Of a stretch of DNA of 9,624 bases, positions 1 to 5,820 are shown in pieces (the stretch's first letter is position 1; each line of letters starts with the position of its first letter). This stretch comes from Cyanobacteria bacterium M_surface_7_m2_037. Its GTDB lineage: Bacteria > Cyanobacteriota > Cyanobacteriia > PCC-6307 > Cyanobiaceae. The notes beneath the pieces are model-generated. The model was not told the origin of the DNA. It made no database searches and saw nothing but the letters and a program-made list of their open reading frames with translations. A program made the position numbers and the translations under genes. The DNA is taken from contig VGPP01000061.1 in the NCBI GenBank assembly GCA_016882585.1, forward strand, positions 1 through 9,624. Direction: 5' to 3'.

Positions 1-1192
1 GGTGCTCGCCGTGCACGGGCACGAAATATTTCGGCTTGGTGAGCGCCAGCATCAGCTTCTGGTCTTCCTGGAAGCCGTGGCCCGACACGTGAATGCCTTC
101 GCCCTTGCCGTACACCACCTTGGCGCCCAGCATCATCAGCCGGTCGATGGTGTTCACCACAGAAATTGTGTTGCCCGGAATCGGGCTGGCGGAGAAGATG
201 ATGGTGTCGGTGGTCTTCACCTGCACCTGGGGGTGCTCACCGCGGGAGATGCGGCTCAGAGCAGCTAGCGGCTCGCCCTGGCTACCGGTCATCAGCAGCA
301 GGGTTTCGCGATCGGGCAGATCACGGATCTGCTTAATCGGCACAAACAGATCATCAGGGGCACGCATGTAGCCCAGCTCACGCGCCTTGGCGATCACGTT
401 GAGCATGGAGCGGCCCAGCAGGCCCACCTTGCGGCCGTTCTTGAGGGCCAACTCGAGAATCATCGCCACCCGGTGAATCGAGCTGGCGAAGGTGGTGATG
501 ATCACCCGGCCTTCCGCCTGGGAGATGTGGCGATCCAGGCAGGGGAACACAGAGCGCTCCGGCGGGCAGAAGCCCGGCACCTCGGAGTTGGTGGAATCGC
601 TGAACAGGCAGAGCACACCCTGCTCGCCGTAGTGGGCGAGACGAGCCATGTCGAAGGTTTCGCCATCGACGGGGGTGTGATCGAACTTGAAGTCACCGGT
701 GAAGATCACGGTGCCCACCGGGGTTGTGATGGCCAGCGAGAAGCTGTCGGCCATCGAGTGGGTATTACGGATGAACTCCACCGAGAAGTGCTGACCCACC
801 TTCACCACATCGCGCGGAGCGACGGTTTGAAGGATGGTGCGATCCATCACACCGGCTTCTTCCATCTTTCCGGTGAGCATCGCCAGCGCCAGGCGCGGAC
901 CATGAATCACCGGGATGTTGAAGTTCTTGAGGTGGTGAGCAATGCCGCCGATGTGATCTTCGTGACCGTGGGTCACGATCATGCCGCGGATGCGCTTCTG
1001 GTTTTCCTTCAGATAGCTGGTGTCCGGCATCACCACGTTGACGCCATGCATGCCATCGCTGGGGAATGCCAATCCGGCATCCACCAGCATGATGTCGTCG
1101 CCGTATTCAAAAACGCAGGTGTTTTTGCCGATCTCGTGAAGGCCACCGAGGGGGATGACCCGCAGACAGGGTTGTTTGGCTTGGTTCGTCAT
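1..1192 (-). CDS. rnj: Ribonuclease J (partial; C-terminal part lies beyond the left edge)
   Basis: This is a metallo-beta-lactamase/beta-CASP ribonuclease, an endo- and 5'-3' exonuclease acting in cytoplasmic mRNA decay and rRNA processing. The first 397 residues are visible. They include the metal-binding motif THGHEDHIGG (residues 74-83), NTHS with H145, TGDFKFD with D167, the beta-CASP stretch SDSTN (199-203), FASSIHR (235-241), SGHGF (370-374) and VHGEH (393-397) at the window edge. The family usually has about 550-660 residues, so a third or so is missing here, including the C-terminal domain. The start is well fixed: the codon just before ATG 1192 is an in-frame TGA. No Shine-Dalgarno sequence is visible; the bases before the ATG are CTTCCTGA. 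The gene lies downstream of dapA on the same strand after 85 nt, and is probably the last gene of an asd-dapA-rnj unit. Family assignment is very secure. Confidence 0.95.
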   Translation of the reverse strand, partial: MTNQAKQPCLRVIPLGGLHEIGKNTCVFEYGDDIMLVDAGLAFPSDGMHGVNVVMPDTSYLKENQKRIRGMIVTHGHEDHIGGIAHHLKNFNIPVIHGPRLALAMLTGKMEEAGVMDRTILQTVAPRDVVKVGQHFSVEFIRNTHSMADSFSLAITTPVGTVIFTGDFKFDHTPVDGETFDMARLAHYGEQGVLCLFSDSTNSEVPGFCPPERSVFPCLDRHISQAEGRVIITTFASSIHRVAMILELALKNGRKVGLLGRSMLNVIAKARELGYMRAPDDLFVPIKQIRDLPDRETLLLMTGSQGEPLAALSRISRGEHPQVQVKTTDTIIFSASPIPGNTISVVNTIDRLMMLGAKVVYGKGEGIHVSGHGFQEDQKLMLALTKPKYFVPVHGEH

Positions 1193-1205
1193 TCAGGAAG
1201 TGGGG

Positions 1206-1220
1206 TCCGGCGCAGCCGGA
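1206..1220 (-). promoter_or_regulatory. Hairpin in the rnj leader
   Basis: A perfect 6-bp inverted repeat (TCCGGC / GCCGGA, 3-nt loop) ends 13 nt before the rnj start codon. No U-tract follows it on the minus strand, so a terminator is unlikely. It could influence ribosome access to rnj or mark an RNA-processing site, but that is inference. The 85-nt spacer holds nothing else clear apart from the weaker hairpin at 1241-1263. Confidence 0.3.
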
Positions 1221-1240
1221 AACAGAACAGAAACATCGGG

Positions 1241-1263
1241 GGAGCGAAGCCGTGGCGCGCTCC
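1241..1263 (-). terminator. Weak candidate hairpin downstream of dapA
   Basis: The arms GGAGCG and CGCTCC (6 bp, 11-nt loop) lie 15 nt beyond the dapA stop codon. On the minus strand the hairpin is followed by CCCCGATGTTTCTGTT, which has only a poor T-rich stretch. At most it would be a leaky terminator or attenuator between dapA and rnj. The evidence is weak. Confidence 0.2.
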
Positions 1264-1277
1264 AGTGGGCCTTGGCG

Positions 1278-2198
1278 TCAGGTGGGACGCAGGGCTGCCA
1301 GCACAGAGGTGAGTTGATCGCGCACGTCGTTCGAAGCGGATACGAGAGGAAGCCTTGGGGCACCCACGGGCCAGCCGCTGATCTCCAGCGCGGCTTTCAC
1401 GGGGATGGGGTTGGTGGTGCAGAACATGGCCTTGCACAGCGGCAGCAACTGCTCATGCAGCGCCAGGGCAGTGGCGTGATCGCCGGCCAGGAAGGCCTGC
1501 ACCATCTGTTGGATCTGATCACCGGCCACATGGCTGGCCACGCTCACCACACCAACAGCGCCCACCGCCAGCATCGGCAGCAGCAGGGCGTCGTCGCCGC
1601 TGTAGATCGCCAACTGTTCCCCGCAGAGGGCTCGCAATGCACTCACCTCTTCGGTGGTGCCGCTGGCGGCCTTGAAGCTCACCAGATTCGGAAGATCCAT
1701 CAACCGAGCGGTGGTCTCGGGGCTGATGCTGCAGCCGGTGCGGCCCGGGATGTTGTAGAGCATCAGCGGCAGCGCGGGAGCAGCAGCAGCCACAGCGCGG
1801 AAATGCGCTTCGAGGCCCTCCTGGGGCGGTTTGTTGTAGTAAGGCACCACCACCAGCGCACCATCGGCGCCGAGAGCCGCAGCCTCAGCGATCGCTTCCA
1901 CGGCTTCGGCGGTGCAATTGCTGCCGGTGCCCGCCAGCAGGCTGGCGCGCTCTCCCACCGCCGCTTTCACGGCCGAGAACAATTGATGCTGTTCATCCCA
2001 GCTGAGGGTGGGCGACTCGCCGGTGGTGCCACAGAGCACCAGGCCATCGGAGCCATGGTCCACCAGGTTGCTGGCCAGCCGTGCCGCCAGGTCGAGGTCA
2101 ACCGAGCCATCGGCGGCGAAGGGGGTCACCATCGCCGTGAGCACCCGCCCGAAGGGCGCAGGCGAGGTGGCGCCGGGTTGGAGCACAGAAGCCGCCAT
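1278..2198 (-). CDS. dapA: 4-hydroxy-tetrahydrodipicolinate synthase (dihydrodipicolinate synthase)
   Basis: This cytoplasmic TIM-barrel aldolase condenses pyruvate with aspartate-4-semialdehyde, the entry step to diaminopimelate and lysine. With the ATG at 2198 the protein has 306 residues, slightly longer than the usual ~290-300. Visible motifs are GTTGES with T58/T59, PYYNKP with Y120/Y121, YNIPGRTG with catalytic Y148 and R153, and the Schiff-base lysine K176 in SFKAASG. The spacing Y148-K176 (28 residues) equals Y133-K161 in E. coli. The residue after the lysine is Ala, where many homologues have Glu (IKEASG-like). A TTG at 2204 in the same frame overlaps the asd stop by 3 nt and would add two residues. 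I prefer the ATG, but either is possible and translational coupling to asd is likely. The product of Asd is the substrate of DapA, which fits the pairing. Confidence 0.96.
   Translation of the reverse strand: MAASVLQPGATSPAPFGRVLTAMVTPFAADGSVDLDLAARLASNLVDHGSDGLVLCGTTGESPTLSWDEQHQLFSAVKAAVGERASLLAGTGSNCTAEAVEAIAEAAALGADGALVVVPYYNKPPQEGLEAHFRAVAAAAPALPLMLYNIPGRTGCSISPETTARLMDLPNLVSFKAASGTTEEVSALRALCGEQLAIYSGDDALLLPMLAVGAVGVVSVASHVAGDQIQQMVQAFLAGDHATALALHEQLLPLCKAMFCTTNPIPVKAALEISGWPVGAPRLPLVSASNDVRDQLTSVLAALRPT
1888..1895. repeat. HIP1 octamer (GCGATCGC)
   Basis: A perfect copy of the highly iterated palindrome 1 of cyanobacteria, inside dapA. Single copies can occur by chance in GC-rich DNA. 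Three in 9.6 kb (also at 6964 and 7939) mildly support a cyanobacterial origin. Confidence 0.7.
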
Positions 2199-2200
2199 GC

Positions 2201-3277
2201 TCAAGCCACCGCACCTGCAGTGGCCGCGCCAGCGGCGGCGGCGGCAGCTGGATCCAGCAGCAGCTCAGCGATCTGAATCGCATTGAGCGCCGCACCTTTG
2301 CGGATCTGATCACCGCAGAGCCAGATCTCCAGTGCGTTGGGCTCACTCAGATCCTGGCGGATCCGGCCCACAGCCACCGCGTCGCGGCCCGTCACATCGG
2401 TGGGCATCGGGAAACGATTCGAGCTGAAGTCTTCAATCAGCTCCACGCCGGGAGCCGCGGCCAAGAGTGCACGGGCTTCCTCCACCGGGAACGGCTCTTC
2501 AAACTCGATGTTGATCGCTTCGGAATGGGCCCGCAGCACCGGCACGCGCACGCAAGTGGCCGACACGCGCAGATCAGGCAGCCCCATGATCTTGCGGGTT
2601 TCGTTGAGCATCTTCAGCTCTTCCTCGCAATAGCCGTTGTCCTGCAGCGGCGAGTTGTGCAGGAACAGGTTGAAGGCGAGGGAATAGGGGAGCACGCTGC
2701 TCTCGGGTGTGCCGCCATCGAGAACGGTGCGGCTCAGGTTGGCCAACTCCTCCATGGCGCGGGCACCAGCGCCACTGGCGGATTGATAGGTGCTCACCAC
2801 CACCCGGCGCAGGGGCCGCTTGGCCGCCAGCGGCGCCAGGGCCAGCGTCATCAGGATCGTGGTGCAGTTGGGATTGGCAATCACACCGTTGTGGGCGAAG
2901 GCGGCGTGGGGATTCACCTCGGGCACCACCAGAGGCACCTCCGCATCCATGCGGAACGCACTGGAGTTGTCGATCACCACAGCACCGGCGGCAGCGGCGA
3001 CAGGTGCCCACTGCTTCGACACCGAACCACCCGCCGAAGCCAGCACCACATCCACACCGTTGAAGGCTTCAGCGCTCACCGGCTCGATCGTGAGGGTCTG
3101 GCCGTTCCAGGCCACCGTCTGGCCGGCCGAACGGGGCGAAGCCAGCAGGGTGAGGCGGCCCACTGGGAACTGACGCTCAGCCAGCAGCAGCAGAAGCTCC
3201 TGACCCACGGCACCGCTGGCACCAAGAACGGCCACGTGCAGAGGGCGCTGAGGCAGAGGGCGGATGGAGCTGGTCAA
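2201..3277 (-). CDS. asd: Aspartate-semialdehyde dehydrogenase
   Basis: The enzyme reduces beta-aspartyl phosphate to aspartate-4-semialdehyde with NADPH, feeding lysine/diaminopimelate, threonine and methionine synthesis in the cytoplasm. The 358-residue protein shows the nucleotide-binding loop GASGAVG (19-25), the catalytic cysteine C138 in NPNCTT, Q165 in TYQSASG, and R244 and H251 in RVPVLRAHSE. The start is a TTG at 3277. No ATG or GTG lies upstream in frame before the divergent region, and starting later would cut into the conserved RPLHVAVLGASG strand. Beyond the conserved end (IQIAELL, 335-341) there is an extra low-complexity tail, DPAAAAAAGAATAGAVA, ending in small apolar residues. 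The gene heads the minus-strand unit and abuts dapA, whose substrate it makes. No clear Shine-Dalgarno sequence precedes it. Confidence 0.95.
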   Translation of the reverse strand: MTSSIRPLPQRPLHVAVLGASGAVGQELLLLLAERQFPVGRLTLLASPRSAGQTVAWNGQTLTIEPVSAEAFNGVDVVLASAGGSVSKQWAPVAAAAGAVVIDNSSAFRMDAEVPLVVPEVNPHAAFAHNGVIANPNCTTILMTLALAPLAAKRPLRRVVVSTYQSASGAGARAMEELANLSRTVLDGGTPESSVLPYSLAFNLFLHNSPLQDNGYCEEELKMLNETRKIMGLPDLRVSATCVRVPVLRAHSEAINIEFEEPFPVEEARALLAAAPGVELIEDFSSNRFPMPTDVTGRDAVAVGRIRQDLSEPNALEIWLCGDQIRKGAALNAIQIAELLLDPAAAAAAGAATAGAVA

Positions 3278-3549
3278 CGGAGATTCAGGTACGTGGTTCG
3301 GGTGCAGGGCTGTCGCTGCGCAACGGAGAACGTGATCCGGAAACGGGGCAGAGGTTGTGGCAGCGGATGGTGCCAGGGCTGAAACGATCTGCCAAACGGT
3401 GTGCGAAAGCCCGGCGGGCTTTCGCTAAGAGATCTTCAGGTCGCTGTTCTTGCTGCCAACAATACGCGGCGAACCCATCGCTGGCGACAGTGCGGATCGG
3501 CCTGTCACACGTCAGTTCATAGGATCGTGGGCTGCCTAGACGCCGATCC
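3278..3549. other. Divergent intergenic region between asd and tig
   Basis: These 272 bp must hold the promoters of both the asd-dapA unit (leftward) and tig (rightward). No coding sequence, tRNA or known RNA was recognised. It contains the perfect hairpin at 3403-3425 and an 8-bp inverted repeat GGATCGGC (3494-3501) / GCCGATCC (3542-3549) whose second arm touches the tig ATG. A TTGGCA close to a -35 consensus occurs on the minus strand around 3391-3397, and a TAGGAT resembling a -10 box at 3520-3525 on the plus strand. Neither has a convincing partner element, so I do not call exact promoters. Confidence 0.5.
3403..3425. terminator. Perfect 10-bp hairpin in the asd/tig intergenic region
   Basis: The arms GCGAAAGCCC and GGGCTTTCGC are perfectly complementary around a 3-nt GGC loop. 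The AAAGCCC...GGGCTTT form resembles the core of many bacterial intrinsic terminators, but neither strand has a long T-run after it. It lies between two divergent genes, where a terminator has no obvious upstream gene to serve. It may instead be a transcription insulator, an operator, or the end of an unrecognised small RNA. The structure itself is certain; the role is not. Confidence 0.4.
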
Positions 3550-4986
3550 ATGAGTCCTGCCGCCTCCACTGCCAGCCAATCCGAGCTCAAGGTGAGCACC
3601 AGCCCTCGCCCCGGCAGCCGGATGGCCGTGGAGATCGGTGTTCCCGCAGGCCTCACCCAGAGCAGCCATGAGCAGGCGGTGGAGAAGCTCAGCCGCACCC
3701 TCAAGCTGCCCGGCTTCCGCAAGGGCAAAGTGCCCCGCGCCGTGCTGGTGCAGCAGATCGGCGCCGTGCGCATTCGCGCCACTGCGCTCGAGGAGCTGGT
3801 GGACAACGTGTTCCGCAACGCCCTTAAGCAGGCCGAGATTCCGGCCATCGGCCAACCCAGCGTGGATGGCGGCTTTGAAGCCCTGCTCGAGCGCTTTGAG
3901 CCCGGCCAGGAGCTGAGCCTCACCCTTGAGATGGATGTGGAGCCCACCCCCAGCCTCAAGAGCACCAAGGGGCTGAAGGCCGAAGCCGAGAGCGTGAGCT
4001 TCGATGCCGCCCGTGTGGATGAGCTGATCGAGCAGTCGCGCCGTCAGCTGGCCACCCTGGTGCCGGTGGAGAAGCGCGCCGCTGAATCCGGCGATGTGGC
4101 CGTGATCAACTTCTCCGGCACCTACGCCGACAACGGTGAAGCCATCAGCGGCGGCAGCGCTGATGCGATGGAAGTGGAGCTGGAAGACGGCCGCATGATC
4201 CCCGGCTTCGTGGAAGGCATCATCGGCATGAAGCCCGGTGACAGCAAAACCGTGGCCTGCCAGTTCCCCGAGGAGTACCCCCAGGAAGACGCCGCCGGCC
4301 GCAAAGCCAGCTTTGAGATCACCCTCACCGAACTGAAAACCCGCGAGCTGCCCGCCCTCGACGACGCCTTCGCCCAGCAGGCCAGCGACAAGCAGACCCT
4401 CGCCGAACTGCGCGCCGATCTGGAGGAGCGCCTCAAGGAAGACGCCGAGCGCCGCAACGAATCCAACCGCCACGACGCCCTGCTGGCGGCCCTGGTGGAA
4501 CAGCTCGAGGTGGAACTGCCCGAAACCCTGGTGCAGGAAGAAATCATCTCGCTGCTGGAGCAGACCGCTGGTCAGCTCGCCCAACAGGGCATGGACGTGA
4601 AGAAGCTGTTCACCCCGCAGCTGATCCAGAGCCTGCGCGAAACCTCCCGCCCCGAGGCCGAAGAGCGCCTCAAGCGCAGCCTTGCTCTCAAGGCCCTCGC
4701 CAGCGCCGAGAAGATCGAGGTGGCCGCCGATGAAATCGAGGCCAAGGTGAAGGAGCTCAGCCGCGGCTTCAGCGACAACTCCCGCATCGACCCCGCCCGC
4801 CTGCGCCAGGCCGTGCAGGAAGACCTGATGCGCGAGAAGCTGATGGGCTGGCTGGAGAGCAACTCCACCATCACCGAGAAGGCCCCGGAAGCCGAAGGCG
4901 ACCAGCCCAAGAAGGCCGCTGCCAAGAAGAGCACCGCCAAGAAGGCCAAGGCTGAGGCCGACGCCGAGCCCGCTGCCGAAGCCTGA
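3550..4986 (+). CDS. tig: Trigger factor (ribosome-associated chaperone, peptidyl-prolyl isomerase)
   Basis: Trigger factor binds the large ribosomal subunit near the exit tunnel and shields nascent chains. It has 478 residues against about 430 in E. coli. The ribosome-binding signature GFRKGKVP is at 55-62 within the N-terminal domain (about 13-140). The FKBP-type isomerase domain follows (about 170-262, with GDVAVINFSG at 181-190 and MIPGFVEGIIGMKPGD at 216-231). The helical C-terminal substrate-binding domain spans about 265-440. There is a short N-terminal extension of some 12 residues rich in Ser and Ala. The tail after about 450 is made of Lys/Ala repeats (KKAAAKKSTAKKAKAEA) and looks like a histone H1-type disordered segment. 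The start is the ATG at 3550. clpP and clpX follow on the same strand, the classic tig-clpP-clpX order also seen in E. coli. Confidence 0.96.
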   Translation: MSPAASTASQSELKVSTSPRPGSRMAVEIGVPAGLTQSSHEQAVEKLSRTLKLPGFRKGKVPRAVLVQQIGAVRIRATALEELVDNVFRNALKQAEIPAIGQPSVDGGFEALLERFEPGQELSLTLEMDVEPTPSLKSTKGLKAEAESVSFDAARVDELIEQSRRQLATLVPVEKRAAESGDVAVINFSGTYADNGEAISGGSADAMEVELEDGRMIPGFVEGIIGMKPGDSKTVACQFPEEYPQEDAAGRKASFEITLTELKTRELPALDDAFAQQASDKQTLAELRADLEERLKEDAERRNESNRHDALLAALVEQLEVELPETLVQEEIISLLEQTAGQLAQQGMDVKKLFTPQLIQSLRETSRPEAEERLKRSLALKALASAEKIEVAADEIEAKVKELSRGFSDNSRIDPARLRQAVQEDLMREKLMGWLESNSTITEKAPEAEGDQPKKAAAKKSTAKKAKAEADAEPAAEA

Positions 4987-4998
4987 TCCCCATAGATT

Positions 4999-5022
4999 GG
5001 CCGGACTGACAACAGTCCGGCC
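4999..5022 (+). promoter_or_regulatory. Strong hairpin between tig and clpP
   Basis: The arms GGCCGGACTG and CAGTCCGGCC form a perfect 10-bp stem with an ACAA tetraloop, starting 12 nt after the tig stop codon and ending 2 nt before the GTG proposed as the clpP start. No T-tract follows, so simple intrinsic termination is doubtful. It may separate tig and clpP expression through RNA processing or partial termination. If the GTG start is right, it would occupy the whole ribosome-binding site of clpP. Confidence 0.5.
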
Positions 5023-5024
5023 GC

Positions 5025-5717
5025 GTGATCAACGCCAGCACCCCTCACCCGATCCAGAACCGCTGGCTGGGCACCCGCCCGGAAGCCACCATCGCCATGG
5101 GCAGCGCAACAGCCCCGGTGGCGGCTCCGGGCGTGCTGCCCACCGTGGTGGAGCAATCGGGCAGGGGGGAGCGGGCCTTCGATATCTATTCGCGCCTACT
5201 GCGCGAGCGGATCATCTTTCTCGGCACCGGCATCGACGACCAGGTTGCCGACGCCCTGGTGGCCCAGCTGCTGTTCCTCGAGGCCGAAGATCCCGAGAAG
5301 GACATTCAGATCTACATCAACTCGCCCGGTGGCTCAGTGACGGCCGGCCTGGCGATCTACGACACCATGCAGCAGGTGTCGCCCGATGTGGTGACCATTT
5401 GCTACGGCCTGGCAGCCTCGATGGGTGCCTTCCTGCTCTCCGGCGGCGCCAAGGGCAAGCGCCTGGCCCTGCCGAACGCGCGGATCATGATCCACCAGCC
5501 CCTCGGCGGCGCCCAGGGCCAGGCGGTGGACATCGAGATCCAGGCCAAGGAGATCCTCTACCTCAAGGACACCCTCAACGGCCTGATGGCGGAGCACACG
5601 GGCCAGCCGCTCGAGAAGATCGCCGAAGACACCGACCGCGACTACTTCCTTTCCCCGGCAGAGGCGGTTCAATACGGACTGATCGACCGCGTCGTCACCG
5701 ACGACGCCCCGGTTTGA
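5025..5717 (+). CDS. clpP: ATP-dependent Clp protease proteolytic subunit (ClpP2-type, paired with clpX)
   Basis: This serine protease forms the tetradecameric barrel that degrades proteins unfolded by ClpX in the cytoplasm. The catalytic triad is intact: S132 in YGLAASMGAF, H157 in MIHQPLGG and D206 in TDRDYFLS, with spacings (25 and 49 residues) identical to E. coli. The family core begins near VLPTVVEQSGRGERAFD (37-53). From the GTG at 5025 the protein has 230 residues, with a longer-than-usual N-terminal segment that is probably a processed propeptide. An ATG at 5097 would give 206 residues and is the main alternative start. I favour the GTG because the residues before Met25 (such as PIQNRW) look coding. 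In Synechococcus elongatus the clpP copy beside clpX is called clpP2; cyanobacteria carry several clpP paralogues. No Shine-Dalgarno sequence is visible before the GTG. Confidence 0.93.
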   Translation: MINASTPHPIQNRWLGTRPEATIAMGSATAPVAAPGVLPTVVEQSGRGERAFDIYSRLLRERIIFLGTGIDDQVADALVAQLLFLEAEDPEKDIQIYINSPGGSVTAGLAIYDTMQQVSPDVVTICYGLAASMGAFLLSGGAKGKRLALPNARIMIHQPLGGAQGQAVDIEIQAKEILYLKDTLNGLMAEHTGQPLEKIAEDTDRDYFLSPAEAVQYGLIDRVVTDDAPV

Positions 5718-5734
5718 TCCTTAAGGACGGCTGA

Positions 5735-5766
5735 CGAAACGCGGGATCCCGTTGATCCTGGTTTCG
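5735..5766 (+). promoter_or_regulatory. Long imperfect stem-loop in the clpP/clpX spacer
   Basis: The outer arms CGAAAC (5735-5740) and GTTTCG (5761-5766) continue inward, after one bulged G at 5741, into CGGGATC (5742-5748) paired with GATCCTG (5754-5760). The total is about 13 bp with one G-T pair and a 5-nt loop. A second small hairpin, CGGGC / GCCCG at 5765-5779, overlaps its last two bases. The spacer of 103 nt also has the palindrome TCCTTAAGGA (5718-5727). No T-tract follows either hairpin. A role in setting the clpP to clpX mRNA ratio is possible but is inference. Confidence 0.4.
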
Positions 5767-5820
5767 GGCCCTTAGCCCGCCTCCGCCAGGACGCTCCCGC
5801 CGCACCGCCGCTTCTGCTCG

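Noticed and set aside
473..2276. Long plus-strand open frames opposite rnj and dapA (473-1312 and 1155-2276)
   Set aside because: The minus-strand frames here encode clear RNase J and DapA. The plus-strand translations are His/Gly/Arg-rich with no motif.
3517..4584. A 355-codon open frame on the minus strand opposite tig
   Set aside because: Antisense shadow of tig with His/Leu/Gly-rich composition and no domain.
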